From assembly GCA_017983955.1 (NCBI GenBank), contig JAGOAJ010000002.1:1-64000 (forward strand): a stretch of DNA of 64,000 nt, written 5' to 3'. Origin of the DNA: Burkholderiaceae bacterium. GTDB lineage: Bacteria > Pseudomonadota > Gammaproteobacteria > Burkholderiales > Burkholderiaceae_B. Numbering within the stretch: the first letter of the stretch is position 1; every line of letters begins with the position of its first letter. The position numbers and the translations under genes are program-made. The notes beneath the pieces were generated by a model. It worked only from the letters and a program-made list of their open reading frames with translations, was not told where the DNA came from and did not search any database. Positions 17,687 through 27,736 of this stretch are shown here, in pieces.

Positions 17687-18192
17687 ACGAACACTGCACA
17701 CTGCATTCGGTTCAGACCATTATGCAATGGCTGGAGCAGGTGCCTGATCCAGAAATTCCTGTGATATCAGTGGTGGATCTGGGTTTGATACGCGAGGTAA
17801 GCTTTGATGGCGATACCTGTGTCGTCACTATTACGCCTACTTATTCAGGCTGTCCCGCCATGCAGGAGATTGCTGACGACATACGCAGCACGCTGCAGGC
17901 TCAGGGCGTAGCCCAGTTGCGTATAGAAACCCGTTTGTCGCCTGCATGGACTACCGACTGGTTAAGCGAAAAAGGCCGTGTCGCTCTGCAGGGCTACGGC
18001 ATTGCGCCACCCGGCGAAAAAGCCATCAATATCTCGGGTATTACGCGTCGGGCCAGCGATGTGGTGGTGGCTTGCCCTTTGTGTCATTCGACGCGTACCC
18101 GGATGATCAGTCATTTTGGCTCAACGCCTTGCAAGGCCTTGTACCGTTGCGTTCAGTGCGGCGAGCCATTCGATTACTTCAAGGCACACTAG
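17680..18192 (+). CDS. paaD: PaaD, MIP18/SufT-like epoxidase maturation protein
   Basis: PaaD is needed for epoxidase activity and is thought to help Fe-S or metal-centre assembly. The N-terminal domain is of the DUF59/MIP18 type (VPDPEIPVISVVDLGLI; PTYSGCPAMQEI), and the C terminus holds a zinc-ribbon-like Cys4 (CPLCHST ... YRCVQCGEPFDYFK). The start is GTG 17680 with a G-rich Shine-Dalgarno and overlaps paaC, so it is translationally coupled. Length is 170 aa. Confidence 0.94.
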   Translation: MVDEHCTLHSVQTIMQWLEQVPDPEIPVISVVDLGLIREVSFDGDTCVVTITPTYSGCPAMQEIADDIRSTLQAQGVAQLRIETRLSPAWTTDWLSEKGRVALQGYGIAPPGEKAINISGITRRASDVVVACPLCHSTRTRMISHFGSTPCKALYRCVQCGEPFDYFKAH

Positions 18193-18196
18193 CATC

Positions 18197-19279
18197 ATGA
18201 GTCAGTTCTATCCATTGAAAGTGGCCTCGGTGGCCAAGAATACCCGCGACGCGGTAGTGGTGACCTTTGACGTGCCCGATGAATTGCATGATAAGTTTGC
18301 CTTTCGGCCTGGCCAGTATCTAACCTTGCGCACCCTGGTCAATGGCGAAGACCTGCGTCGTTCATATTCCATTTGCGCCGCCCCCGACGATAAGCAGTTG
18401 CGGGTTGCCATCAAACGGTTAAATGATGGCGCGTTTTCATCCTGGGCCAATCAGGAACTGGTGGATGGCCATACCCTGGATGTTATGCCGCCTGATGGCA
18501 ACTTCACCATGGAGTTTTCACCTTCAGAAGCGCGCAACTATGTGGCGTTTGCAGTGGGCAGCGGCATTACGCCGATATTGTCCCTGGTGAAAACAGCACT
18601 GGGTACAGAACCTCACAGCAGCTTCACCTTGTTTTTCGGTAATCGTGCCTCGTCCGCGGTCTTGTTTCGCGAGGAAATTGAAGACCTTAAGAATATTTAT
18701 ATGGAACGGTTTTCACTGGTCTATGTCATGAGCCGCGAGCATCAGGATATTGCCTTGTTCAACGGCCGCCTGGACGGTCCCAAGGTCAACGATCTGTTGG
18801 GCAGTTGGTTGGACCCGGCCAGCATAGACTATGCGTTTGTGTGCGGCCCCCAGGACATGACAGAGTCGGTAACCCAGGCGCTGCAGGACAATGGGATAGA
18901 TAAGTCCCGGATAAAGTTTGAACTGTTTGGTTCGCCCAAAGGGCCGCGTGCCTTGCGCACCGGCAAAGAAGCCTCGCAAGCTCCAGGTAATAACGATTGC
19001 GAAGTGACTATCATCCAGGACGGCGTGACGCGCACCATAGTCATAGAAAAGAATAAGGACAGCGTCCTGGACTCGGCCCTGGCTCAGGGCCTGGAATTGC
19101 CTTATTCCTGCAAAGGGGGCGTATGCTCTACCTGTCGCTGCAAGGTCACCGAAGGCGAGGTCGATATGGATGCTAACTTCGCGCTTGAAGACTATGAAGT
19201 GGCGCGTGGTTTTGTTTTAAGCTGTCAAAGCTTCCCCGTTACTGATCGCTTGGTGATAGATTTCGATCAGGAAACCTAG
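18197..19279 (+). CDS. paaE: Phenylacetyl-CoA epoxidase reductase PaaE
   Basis: PaaE passes electrons from NADPH to the PaaAC oxygenase. An N-terminal ferredoxin-NADP reductase module binds FAD (RRSYSIC) and NADPH (AVGSGITPILSLVK), and a C-terminal plant-type 2Fe-2S domain carries CKGGVCSTCRCK with the fourth Cys in LSCQSFP. At 360 aa it is full length. ATG 18197 lies four bases after paaD; the longer in-frame extension from 18116 overlaps paaD coding sequence and is rejected. Confidence 0.96.
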   Translation: MSQFYPLKVASVAKNTRDAVVVTFDVPDELHDKFAFRPGQYLTLRTLVNGEDLRRSYSICAAPDDKQLRVAIKRLNDGAFSSWANQELVDGHTLDVMPPDGNFTMEFSPSEARNYVAFAVGSGITPILSLVKTALGTEPHSSFTLFFGNRASSAVLFREEIEDLKNIYMERFSLVYVMSREHQDIALFNGRLDGPKVNDLLGSWLDPASIDYAFVCGPQDMTESVTQALQDNGIDKSRIKFELFGSPKGPRALRTGKEASQAPGNNDCEVTIIQDGVTRTIVIEKNKDSVLDSALAQGLELPYSCKGGVCSTCRCKVTEGEVDMDANFALEDYEVARGFVLSCQSFPVTDRLVIDFDQET

Positions 19280-19377
19280 TCCCAATTTGATTCACATACG
19301 TGCCGCTGGTTTGGCGCATCTATAAAAATATTGGCCCGGCCGCCATGTACGGCTGGGCATTTCTCAGGAGTGCATCA

Positions 19378-21045
19378 GTGTCTACCGATTTTTTCAACGC
19401 CCATCAAGATGTCTTAGAGCAGGCCGTGGCCGCCATAGAAATACGCGACTACTGGAGTCCGTTTTCGGAGTCGCCCAGCCCGCGTGCTTATGGCGAAACC
19501 GCCAATGACGATGGCCGTGCCGCTTTTGACGCCTACAAAAATCAGGATTTTCCCCTGCAGCAAGACGGTGCTGTCGGCAGCACCAGCGCAGCGGAAACGT
19601 CGCCATTTGGCATGGAGCTGAATATTCGTTATTCGCAGGTGCCTGCTTCGGTGTTGCTGGAAAAATCCCAGGACGCCCTGGAGTCCTGGCGTGAGGCGGG
19701 CCCACGAGCCTGGACAGGCGTGGCGCTGGAAATCCTAAGCCGCCTGAACAAGCGCAGTTTTGAAATTGCCTATGCGGTGCAGCACACGACCGGTCAGGGT
19801 TTCATGATGGCGTTTCAGGCAGGCGGCCCCCATGCACAGGATCGCGGTCTGGAAGCCGTCACCTATGCCTGGCAGGAAATGGCCAGTATCCCTGGACTGG
19901 TTACCTGGGAAAAGCCCCAAGGCAAGCACGATCCTATCGTGATGCAGAAACGCTTTACCGTGGTGCCGCGTGGCGTGGCGCTGGTTATAGGCTGTTCTAC
20001 CTTCCCCACCTGGAATAGTTATCCTGGCCTGTTCGCCAGTCTGGCTACCGGGAATACGGTGATCGTTAAACCGCATCCATCGGCCATATTGCCATTGGCC
20101 ATTACGGTGCAAATTGCCCGCGATGTATTGACTGAAGCAGGCTTTAACCCTGACGTCGTCTTATTGGCCGTGCACGATGCCGCTGACAACACCGCTCAGG
20201 AATTAGCGCTTAGTCCTGCCGTCAAAATCATCGACTTCACTGGCAGTAGCGCCAACGGTAACTGGCTAGAGCAAAATGCCCGCCAGGCCCAGGTCTACAC
20301 TGAAAAGGCCGGCGTTAATCAGGTCATTATTGATTCGGTGGATGATTTCAAAGCGGTCGCACGTAACTTAGCTTTTTCGTTCGCACTGTATTCCAGTCAG
20401 ATGTGTACTGCACCACAGAACGTCTATGTGCCACGCGATGGTATCAAGACTACCGATGGTCATATGAGCTTTGACGATGTCGCGGCAGGCTTGGCCCAGG
20501 CGGTAGAAAAGCTGACCTCTGATCCGGCACGGGCAGTGGAAATTACCGGCGCTATCCAGAATGACGGTGTTGTGCAGCGCATACAGCAGGCTCGCGATCT
20601 GGGCTTGCCCATATTGTGTGACAGCCGTACCTTGGTGCACCCTCAGTTCGATGGTGCTCGCGTACATACCCCCTTGTTGCTTAAGGCGCAGGCGGACAAT
20701 GGCGACATCATGCGTGAATGGTTTGGCCCCATCGTTTTTGTGGTTGCTACCGATTCGACTGAGCACAGCATACAGTTGGCGCAGCACACCGTGCAGGAGC
20801 AGGGCGCTTTGTCCTTGTCGGCCTACAGCACAGATGACGCCGTAATCGCTCAGGTACAAAAAGCGGCTGAACGTGCAGGCGTGTCGCTGTCGCTGAACTT
20901 GACCGGTGCTGTCTTTGTGAACCAGACGGCGGCCTTTAGCGATTTTCATGGCACAGGGGCGAACCCAGCGGCCAATGCAGCCTTGTCTGACGCGGCTTAT
21001 GTGGCGAATCGTTTCCGCGTGGTGCAAACCCGCTGGCACGCTTGA
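19378..21045 (+). CDS. paaN: PaaN, aldehyde dehydrogenase of phenylacetate degradation
   Basis: This aldehyde dehydrogenase superfamily protein acts on the semialdehyde formed when the oxepin-CoA ring is opened. The catalytic Cys343 is in SSQMCTAPQNVYV and the cofactor motif is DFTGSSANGNW. At 555 aa it has only the dehydrogenase part; the C-terminal MaoC-like hydratase that opens the ring in E. coli PaaZ (about 680 aa) is missing. GTG 19378 is chosen because CAGGAG lies seven bases upstream and the product starts MSTDFFNAHQ as in relatives. Confidence 0.93.
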   Translation: MSTDFFNAHQDVLEQAVAAIEIRDYWSPFSESPSPRAYGETANDDGRAAFDAYKNQDFPLQQDGAVGSTSAAETSPFGMELNIRYSQVPASVLLEKSQDALESWREAGPRAWTGVALEILSRLNKRSFEIAYAVQHTTGQGFMMAFQAGGPHAQDRGLEAVTYAWQEMASIPGLVTWEKPQGKHDPIVMQKRFTVVPRGVALVIGCSTFPTWNSYPGLFASLATGNTVIVKPHPSAILPLAITVQIARDVLTEAGFNPDVVLLAVHDAADNTAQELALSPAVKIIDFTGSSANGNWLEQNARQAQVYTEKAGVNQVIIDSVDDFKAVARNLAFSFALYSSQMCTAPQNVYVPRDGIKTTDGHMSFDDVAAGLAQAVEKLTSDPARAVEITGAIQNDGVVQRIQQARDLGLPILCDSRTLVHPQFDGARVHTPLLLKAQADNGDIMREWFGPIVFVVATDSTEHSIQLAQHTVQEQGALSLSAYSTDDAVIAQVQKAAERAGVSLSLNLTGAVFVNQTAAFSDFHGTGANPAANAALSDAAYVANRFRVVQTRWHA

Positions 21046-21069
21046 ACCAACTATCTACGTGAGACTTGC

Positions 21070-21858
21070 ATGAGTAATCAAAGCATACAGTTCCAGCTGG
21101 ACCAGGGCATAGCCCGCATTACCTTGAATAGGCCCGATAAGCTCAATAGCTTTACCGCCACCATGCACCAGGAATTGGCGGCTGCCCTGACACGGGTTGA
21201 AACCGAAGGCGCCAGAGTGTTGGTGATAACGGGTAATGGGCGTGGCTTTTGCGCTGGCCAGGATTTGTCTGAACGCGATGTCAGCGCGGGTGGCGCTCCG
21301 GTAGATCTGGGCGACACGGTGGATAAGTATTACGCGCCTTTGGTGCGGCGTTTGCGTGCCTTGACTATGCCAGTGGTGGTGGGCGTCAACGGTGTGGCTG
21401 CCGGGGCCGGAGCCAATCTGGCCTTGGCAGGCGACATTGTGATCGCCTGCAAATCAGCCAGCTTCATCCAGCCCTTTTGTCGACTGGGCCTAATACCCGA
21501 TACCGGCGGCACTTACGTGCTGCCGCGTCTGGTGGGACCGGCACGTGCGGCTGGCCTGGCCATGCTGGGCAACAAACTTAGCGCCCAACAGGCCCAGGAT
21601 TGGGGCTTGATCTGGGAATGTACGGAAGACGATGCCTTCAGCGCCCGTCTAGACGAACTGGCTCAGCATTTTGCAACCGCGCCCACCAAGGGCTTGGCCT
21701 ATACCAAGCAAGCGCTGAATGTCAGTCTGTCCAATACCCTGGATCAGCAACTGGACCTGGAACGCGACATGATGCGCGTACTAGGCGCCAGCGAAGATTA
21801 TGCCGAAGGGGTGTCGGCTTTTATGAATAAACGTCAGCCGGCCTTCAAGGGGAAATAA
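21070..21858 (+). CDS. paaG: 2-(1,2-epoxy-1,2-dihydrophenyl)acetyl-CoA isomerase PaaG
   Basis: PaaG is a crotonase-fold enzyme that isomerises the ring epoxide to oxepin-CoA and later shifts double bonds in beta-oxidation. The oxyanion-hole segments GRGFCAGQDLSERD and VNGVAAGAGANLALAGD and the active-site region RLGLIPDTGGTYVLPRLVG are visible. The length of 262 aa matches E. coli PaaG. Its stop overlaps the paaI start by one base. Confidence 0.95.
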   Translation: MSNQSIQFQLDQGIARITLNRPDKLNSFTATMHQELAAALTRVETEGARVLVITGNGRGFCAGQDLSERDVSAGGAPVDLGDTVDKYYAPLVRRLRALTMPVVVGVNGVAAGAGANLALAGDIVIACKSASFIQPFCRLGLIPDTGGTYVLPRLVGPARAAGLAMLGNKLSAQQAQDWGLIWECTEDDAFSARLDELAQHFATAPTKGLAYTKQALNVSLSNTLDQQLDLERDMMRVLGASEDYAEGVSAFMNKRQPAFKGK

Positions 21859-22316
21859 TGAGCGTCAGCAACCTTAGTCCTGCATTACCCCAGGACCCTC
21901 AGGAATTGGCGGAATTAGCTGCTCGTAGCATGTATGACAAGGATGCTGCGTCACAGGCACTGGGCGCACGGGTGGCGTCCGTGGCGCCAGGGCAGGCGGC
22001 CATGACCATGACAGTACGCTCTGACATGCTGAACGGCCACAAAACCTGCCACGGCGGTTTTATTTTCGCCTTGGCTGACAGCACCTTTGCGTTTGCCTGC
22101 AATTCCCGCAATCTGGTGACGGTGGCATCTGGCTGCACCATAGACTTTCTGGCCCCGGCCTTCGAAGGGGATGTACTAACGGCTACGGCCGACGAGTACT
22201 CCCTTGCCGGTCGCACGGGCATCTACGATGTGCAAGTCAGTAATCAGGATGGCAAGCAGATCGCGATATTTCGCGGCCGCTCTTACCGCATTAAAGGCCT
22301 GGTAACGGGCGATTAA
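21858..22316 (+). CDS. paaI: Hydroxyphenylacetyl-CoA thioesterase PaaI
   Basis: PaaI is a hot-dog-fold thioesterase that relieves CoA sequestration by hydrolysing dead-end hydroxyphenylacetyl-CoA. The motif NGHKTCHGGFIFALADS contains the catalytic-region HGG and Asp. The 152-aa length is normal. It overlaps paaG by one base. Confidence 0.95.
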   Translation: MSVSNLSPALPQDPQELAELAARSMYDKDAASQALGARVASVAPGQAAMTMTVRSDMLNGHKTCHGGFIFALADSTFAFACNSRNLVTVASGCTIDFLAPAFEGDVLTATADEYSLAGRTGIYDVQVSNQDGKQIAIFRGRSYRIKGLVTGD

Positions 22317-22399
22317 ACAGTACTGCGTCTGGTTTACCGACATTGCCAAGCCAGGCGCCTATTTACGACGAATTCCACGACATAGGGCAGGAGACAGAC

Positions 22400-23716
22400 A
22401 TGTCTGTATCGAATACGACAAACAATGGCCGCGAAGCCATAGAGCACGCCAGCCAGGACGAGCTGCGGGCGCTGCAGCTGGAGCGCTTGCAGTGGTCGCT
22501 AAACCACGCCTACAACAACGTGCCGCATTACAAAAAGGCCTTTGATGATGCCGGGGTGCATCCCGATGATCTGAAGCAGCTGTCTGACCTGACGCGCTTT
22601 CCTATGACGACCAAGCAGGATTTACGCGACAACTATCCTTTCAAGATGTTTGCCGTACCGCGAGAGCAGGTAGCGCGTATCCATGCGTCCAGTGGCACCA
22701 CGGGTAAACCTACTGTCGTGGGTTACACCCTGAAGGACATAGATAACTGGGCCAATCTGGTGGCGCGGTCCATGTGGGCGGGTGGCGCACGGCCTGGCGA
22801 TATCGCCCATATTGCGTATGGCTATGGCTTGTTTACTGGCGGCCTGGGAGCCCATTATGGCGCGGAACGCCTGGGCTGTTCGGTAGTGCCTATGTCTGGC
22901 GGCCAGACAGAAAAACAAGTGCAATTGATACAGGACTTCCAGCCGCGCGTCATCATGGTGACGCCGTCGTATTTCTGCAATATTCTCGAGGAAATGGAAC
23001 GCGAGGGTATAGATCCACGTGACAGCTCCCTGAAAATCGGTATTTTTGGCGCCGAGCCTTGGTCAGCCCAAATGCGCCAGGACATTGAACATCGAGCAGG
23101 TCTTGATGCCGTTGATATCTATGGTCTTTCCGAAGTTATGGGGCCAGGGGTAGCTATGGAGTGTGTGGAATCCAAGGACGGCCCGGTAGTTTGGGAAGAC
23201 CACTTTTACCCGGAAATTATTAACCCGGATACGGGCGAGCCGGTGGCCGATGGCGAGTCTGGCGAGCTGGTATTTACCTCGCTCACCAAAGAGGCTATGC
23301 CGGTCATACGTTATCGCACCCGCGACCTGACGCGCCTGCTGCCACCTACATCGCGTAGCATGCGTCGTATAGGCAAGATTACCGGCCGTAGCGACGATAT
23401 GCTGATCGTGCGGGGCGTGAATTTATTTCCGACCCAGGTCGAAGAAATTGTGCTGAAAATCCCCGAGCTGGCTGCCCAATACCAATTGGTCCTGACACGT
23501 AGCGGCAATCTGGATGAGCTGGAAATACTGACGGAAGTACGTCCTGAATTCGACCACCTTACTATTGCCGATCGTGATCAACTCGCCAATAAGCTGGGTA
23601 GCGCGGTTAAAACCTATATTGGTATTTCTGCACGTATTTCTGTGCAGACGGCCGGGCAAGTTGAGCGCAGTCTGACCGGCAAGGCGCGCCGCGTGGTGGA
23701 TAAGCGCTCACGTTAA
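22400..23716 (+). CDS. paaK: Phenylacetate-CoA ligase
   Basis: PaaK activates phenylacetate with ATP and CoA, the entry step of the pathway. The AMP-binding P-loop SSGTTGKPTVVGYT, YGLSEVMGPGVAMEC and the C-terminal GRSDDMLIVRGVNLFP are visible. GCAGGAG before ATG 22400 supports this start (438 aa); the in-frame extension to 22343 lacks a Shine-Dalgarno. It is the last gene of the operon; paaF, paaH and paaJ do not follow. Confidence 0.96.
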   Translation: MSVSNTTNNGREAIEHASQDELRALQLERLQWSLNHAYNNVPHYKKAFDDAGVHPDDLKQLSDLTRFPMTTKQDLRDNYPFKMFAVPREQVARIHASSGTTGKPTVVGYTLKDIDNWANLVARSMWAGGARPGDIAHIAYGYGLFTGGLGAHYGAERLGCSVVPMSGGQTEKQVQLIQDFQPRVIMVTPSYFCNILEEMEREGIDPRDSSLKIGIFGAEPWSAQMRQDIEHRAGLDAVDIYGLSEVMGPGVAMECVESKDGPVVWEDHFYPEIINPDTGEPVADGESGELVFTSLTKEAMPVIRYRTRDLTRLLPPTSRSMRRIGKITGRSDDMLIVRGVNLFPTQVEEIVLKIPELAAQYQLVLTRSGNLDELEILTEVRPEFDHLTIADRDQLANKLGSAVKTYIGISARISVQTAGQVERSLTGKARRVVDKRSR

Positions 23717-23829
23717 TTACGGTGCTAGCCACGTGGCCAGCTTTGCCTTCCCCGTCAAGGTATGATTCAGTCTTGAATACACCGTGTGTCCGCGCTGCTG
23801 CGCGGCACGCTTGAACTGGGGTGGCAAGC

Positions 23830-24282
23830 ATGATGGCAGTGCCAGTATCGCCTGGCGTGGCAGGCATAGGGGTGGATCTGTTGCGGGTAGACCGCGTAGC
23901 GCAGGTCTATGCCCGGCATGGGCAGAAATTTGTTAATCGCATACTGGGACCTCAGGAAATTGAGGTGTTTCAGCGCAGACTGGCGCGTGACCCACAGCGT
24001 GGCATACGATTTCTGGCCACGCGCTTTGCTGCCAAAGAAGCCTTTTCCAAAGCCATAGGCCTAGGCATGCGTAGCCCCATGGCCTGGTCGCGCATGCAAA
24101 CTTTAAATCAACCTAGCGGCAAGCCTGGCGTACAGCTTAGCGAGCCCTTAGCGTCTTGGTACGCCCAACGCTTTGGCGTCGCCCATGTGTCCATTACCGA
24201 CGAAAGCGACATGGTAGCGGCATTCGTTGTCGTCAATGCCTTGTCCAGTCCCAACCTTAGTAACGCACCTTCTACTTCATGA
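23830..24282 (+). CDS. acpS: Holo-[acyl-carrier-protein] synthase
   Basis: AcpS transfers 4'-phosphopantetheine from CoA to acyl carrier protein. The magnesium-binding Asp in [11 protein letters not shown] and the Glu in [14 protein letters not shown] are present. ATG 23830 (150 aa) follows a GGGGTGG Shine-Dalgarno; the GTG at 23821 is an in-frame alternative. The stop overlaps the nagZ start by four bases. Confidence 0.94.
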   Translation: MMAVPVSPGVAGIGVDLLRVDRVAQVYARHGQKFVNRILGPQEIEVFQRRLARDPQRGIRFLATRFAAKEAFSKAIGLGMRSPMAWSRMQTLNQPSGKPGVQLSEPLASWYAQRFGVAHVSITDESDMVAAFVVVNALSSPNLSNAPSTS

Positions 24283-25337
24283 CCACACACACGACACCGA
24301 CTGTATTGCCCCCTGGCCCCGTCATGGTTGACGTTCAGGGCACCACCTTGACTGATCACGAACGTAATCGGCTGCGTCATCCTTTAGTAGGCGGGGTGAT
24401 ACTGTTTTCGCGCAACTATGAAAATCGTCAGCAATTGACCGAGCTGTGTCAGGCCATACACGCACTGCGCCAAGAGCCTTTGTTGATTGCCGTTGATCAC
24501 GAGGGTGGGCGGGTGCAGCGGTTTCGCACTGATGGCTTTACCCAGATTCCTTCTATGGGCACTTTGGGTCGCTTGTGGCAAGGCGATCCTAACAGGGCGC
24601 TGCGCCTGGCCACTGAAGCGGGCTATGTACTGGCCGCGGAACTACGGGCATGCGGTGTGGACCTTAGCTTTACGCCAGTGCTGGATCTGGATTACGGCGT
24701 CAGTCAGGTGATAGGCGATAGGTCTTTTGGTCGTGACCCTGCTGTGGTGGCGCAATTGGCCCGTGCTTTGATACAAGGCCTGATGCTGGCTGGCATGGCC
24801 GCCTGCGGCAAGCATTTTCCAGGCCATGGGGCGGTGCAGGCCGACTCGCATCACGCCATACCCATAGACCCGCGCAGCCTCAACGAAATCCTGGATCAGG
24901 ATGCCGCGCCCTATGACTGGCTGGGCGACATGGTGCTGCCTTCGGTCATGCCTGCGCACGTTATTTATCCTGCGGTTGACCCAGCACCAGCGGGATTTTC
25001 TCGTTACTGGATACAAACCATATTGCGTGAACAACTGGCTTACGATGGTGTAGTATTTTCAGATGACCTGACCATGGAGGGTGCCACGGTAGCTGGCGAT
25101 ATTCTGGCCCGTGCCCTAGCCGCTTTACAAGCCGGTTGCGATATGGTGTTGGTGTGTAACCGACCCGACCTGGCCGATGACTTGTTAAACCGTCTGCATG
25201 CGCCGCACAACTCGGTGGCTGCAGCGCGTTTACGTCGCTTAATGCCCGCTCAGCCTGGCCCCAACTGGAATACCTTGCAAGCTAATCCTCGTTATAACTA
25301 TGCCCGAAGCCTTCAATCTGAAATCATTTCTGGCTGA
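24279..25337 (+). CDS. nagZ: Beta-N-acetylhexosaminidase
   Basis: NagZ is a cytoplasmic glycoside hydrolase family 3 enzyme that removes GlcNAc from anhydromuropeptides in cell-wall recycling. The NagZ signature [17 protein letters not shown] carries the catalytic His-Asp pair, and the nucleophile Asp is in [11 protein letters not shown]. The 352-aa length is normal. It overlaps acpS by four bases and uvrC by 38 bases. Confidence 0.96.
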   Translation: MTTHTTPTVLPPGPVMVDVQGTTLTDHERNRLRHPLVGGVILFSRNYENRQQLTELCQAIHALRQEPLLIAVDHEGGRVQRFRTDGFTQIPSMGTLGRLWQGDPNRALRLATEAGYVLAAELRACGVDLSFTPVLDLDYGVSQVIGDRSFGRDPAVVAQLARALIQGLMLAGMAACGKHFPGHGAVQADSHHAIPIDPRSLNEILDQDAAPYDWLGDMVLPSVMPAHVIYPAVDPAPAGFSRYWIQTILREQLAYDGVVFSDDLTMEGATVAGDILARALAALQAGCDMVLVCNRPDLADDLLNRLHAPHNSVAAARLRRLMPAQPGPNWNTLQANPRYNYARSLQSEIISG

Positions 25338-27123
25338 TTTGCCGAATTTGCCGGGTGTCTACCGGCATATCGACGCACAGGATGAAGTTCTGTACGTCGG
25401 GAAGGCGCGCGACCTGAAAAAACGCGTCAGTTCGTATTTTCAGAAAACTCAGAGCAGTCCCCGCATAGGCCTGATGGTAGCCAGGGTGGCGCGCATAGAA
25501 GTCACGGTGACCCGTTCGGAAGCTGAAGCCTTATTGCTTGAAAATAATCTGATCAAGAGCCTTAAGCCCCGCTACAACATACTGTTTCGTGACGACAAGT
25601 CGTATCCCTATTTGATGCTTAGCGGACATGCCACGCCGCGTATTGCCTATTACCGTGGCAGCACCAGTGGGAAAGGGCGTTATTTTGGGCCTTACCCTAA
25701 TGCCTGGGCGGTCAGGGAGACCATACAGATTCTGCAAAAAGTCTTCCGCTTGCGCACTTGCGAAGACAGCGTGTTTGCCAATCGCTCGCGGCCTTGCCTG
25801 CTGCATCAGATAGGGCGTTGCTCCGCACCTTGCGTGAGCTTGGTCTCGCCACAGGACTATCAGGCGGATGTAGATCGCGCCGTGCGTTTTCTGGACGGTC
25901 AAGCTAAGAAGGTCATGCATGATATCGAGCAGCGCATGTTGGCGGCCTCGCAGGAGCTGGCCTTCGAACAGGCGGCGGTCTTGCGCGACCAGATGGGCGC
26001 CTTGGCCAAGGTCTTGCAGCAGCAATCCATGGAAAAAATAGGCAATGATGATGTAGATATTATTGCCCTGGCTTCGGCTGGTGGACGGGTGTGCGTGAAC
26101 CTGGCCATGGTGCGCGGTGGCCGCCATCTGGGTGACAAGCCATTTTTTCCCACGCATACCAACAATGACGAGGCAGGCGATGTACTGGCCGCTTTTGTGG
26201 CCCAGCATTACCTGGACAGCGCTCTGCCCAGCGTGCTGGTGTGTTCCCACCCCTTGTCCGACCCGGGGCTGATGGCCTTGCTGGCCGAGCAAACGGGGGT
26301 CAAGGCCAGGGTATTGGTCAAGCCACAAGGCATGCGACGCACCTGGCTGGAACAGGCTATCAAGAACGCTGAACTCGCCTTGGCGCGCTTGCTGAGCGAG
26401 TCCACAGCACGTACCGCTCGCACCCTGGCGTTGGCGACTGCTCTAGAGCTAGACACGGATGCGGCGGCTTTGGACGCCATGCACATAGAATGTTTTGACA
26501 TCAGCCACACGGCTGGCGAGGCTACCCAGGCATCCTGCGTGGTGTATAAACATCACGACATGCAGGCGTCCTTGTACCGGCGCTATAACATTGCCGGTAT
26601 TACTCCGGGGGATGACTACGCCGCCATGCGCCAAGTGTTGACCCGTCGATTTACCCGCGTGGCCGATGGTCATGCTGAAATGCCCGATATTGTGCTGATC
26701 GACGGTGGTAAAGGCCAGGTTGAAATTGCCCGGCAGGTTTTTGTCGAATTGGGCCTGGATACCCGCTGTATTGTGGGCGTGTCCAAGGGGGAAGGGCGCA
26801 AGGTCGGTCTGGAAACTTTGGTGTTCGCTGATGATAGGCCGTCAGTGGCCTTGGGGATAGAGTCCGCGGCGTTGATGCTGGTGGCCCAAGTGCGCGACGA
26901 GGCCCATCGTTTTGCCATTACTGGTATGCGTGCCAAACGCGCTAAAGCGCGCAATGTGTCGCGCCTGGAAGAAATCGAGGGCGTAGGCGCACGGCGTCGT
27001 CAGAAGCTGTTGGCACGCTTCGGCGGGTTTTCTGGCGTGGTCGACGCCAGTGTTGATGATTTGCATTCGGTGGACGGAATTTCTGCAGAACTTGCAGAAC
27101 GTATCTACCATGCCCTGCGATAA
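25300..27123 (+). CDS. uvrC: Excinuclease ABC subunit C
   Basis: UvrC makes both incisions in nucleotide excision repair. A GIY-YIG N-terminal nuclease domain ([20 protein letters not shown]), the Cys-rich region ([13 protein letters not shown]), a UVR domain, the RNase-H-like 5' nuclease ([22 protein letters not shown]) and a C-terminal helix-hairpin-helix pair are all visible. The 607-aa length is normal. The 38-bp overlap with nagZ is retained because the N terminus [20 protein letters not shown] matches the family start. Confidence 0.96.
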   Translation: MPEAFNLKSFLADLPNLPGVYRHIDAQDEVLYVGKARDLKKRVSSYFQKTQSSPRIGLMVARVARIEVTVTRSEAEALLLENNLIKSLKPRYNILFRDDKSYPYLMLSGHATPRIAYYRGSTSGKGRYFGPYPNAWAVRETIQILQKVFRLRTCEDSVFANRSRPCLLHQIGRCSAPCVSLVSPQDYQADVDRAVRFLDGQAKKVMHDIEQRMLAASQELAFEQAAVLRDQMGALAKVLQQQSMEKIGNDDVDIIALASAGGRVCVNLAMVRGGRHLGDKPFFPTHTNNDEAGDVLAAFVAQHYLDSALPSVLVCSHPLSDPGLMALLAEQTGVKARVLVKPQGMRRTWLEQAIKNAELALARLLSESTARTARTLALATALELDTDAAALDAMHIECFDISHTAGEATQASCVVYKHHDMQASLYRRYNIAGITPGDDYAAMRQVLTRRFTRVADGHAEMPDIVLIDGGKGQVEIARQVFVELGLDTRCIVGVSKGEGRKVGLETLVFADDRPSVALGIESAALMLVAQVRDEAHRFAITGMRAKRAKARNVSRLEEIEGVGARRRQKLLARFGGFSGVVDASVDDLHSVDGISAELAERIYHALR

Positions 27124-27138
27124 GGTAGTATTCCACTT

Positions 27139-27720
27139 ATGCCCATGAATTTTCCTATCGCCCTGACTTGGCTGCGTATCGCCATGATTCCCCTGATCGT
27201 GGGGTTGTTCTATGTTCCGCACGATTGGTTGTCTGCGCCCTTGCGCGATACGATTGCCGCTTTTGCTTTTGTGATCGCTGCTGTTACTGACTGGCTGGAT
27301 GGCTGGTTGGCACGGCGCTGGAATCAGACCTCGTCCTTTGGTGCGTTCCTGGACCCGGTTGCTGATAAATTGATGGTGTGTGCGGCACTGCTGATTTTGC
27401 TGGATCTGAATCGTGTTGATGCCTTTATTGCTTTTGTGATCATAGGGCGTGAAATCACTATTTCCGCGTTGCGGGAATGGATGGCAAAAATCGGGGCCAG
27501 TGGTAGTGTCGCGGTGAACTGGTTGGGCAAATTCAAGACGGCAGCCCAAATGATTGCGATTCCTTGTTTGTTATATGACCGGCCGTTGTATGGCGTGTCT
27601 ACAGAACTTGCCGGACAAATCCTGATAGGTATTGCAGCCATACTGACGGTGTGGTCCATGTTTTATTACTTGCGCCGCGCCTGGCCAGAAATTCGCAAAA
27701 AATCTGACAGCGAAGCCTAA
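27139..27720 (+). CDS. pgsA: CDP-diacylglycerol-glycerol-3-phosphate 3-phosphatidyltransferase
   Basis: PgsA makes phosphatidylglycerol phosphate at the inner membrane. The CDP-alcohol phosphotransferase motif runs from DWLDGWLARRW to GAFLDPVADK with all expected Asp and Gly residues. Several hydrophobic helices and 193 aa fit the family. It lies 15 bases after uvrC, an arrangement common in Proteobacteria. Confidence 0.96.
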   Translation: MPMNFPIALTWLRIAMIPLIVGLFYVPHDWLSAPLRDTIAAFAFVIAAVTDWLDGWLARRWNQTSSFGAFLDPVADKLMVCAALLILLDLNRVDAFIAFVIIGREITISALREWMAKIGASGSVAVNWLGKFKTAAQMIAIPCLLYDRPLYGVSTELAGQILIGIAAILTVWSMFYYLRRAWPEIRKKSDSEA

Positions 27721-27736
27721 GTCCAAAAAGAACACT

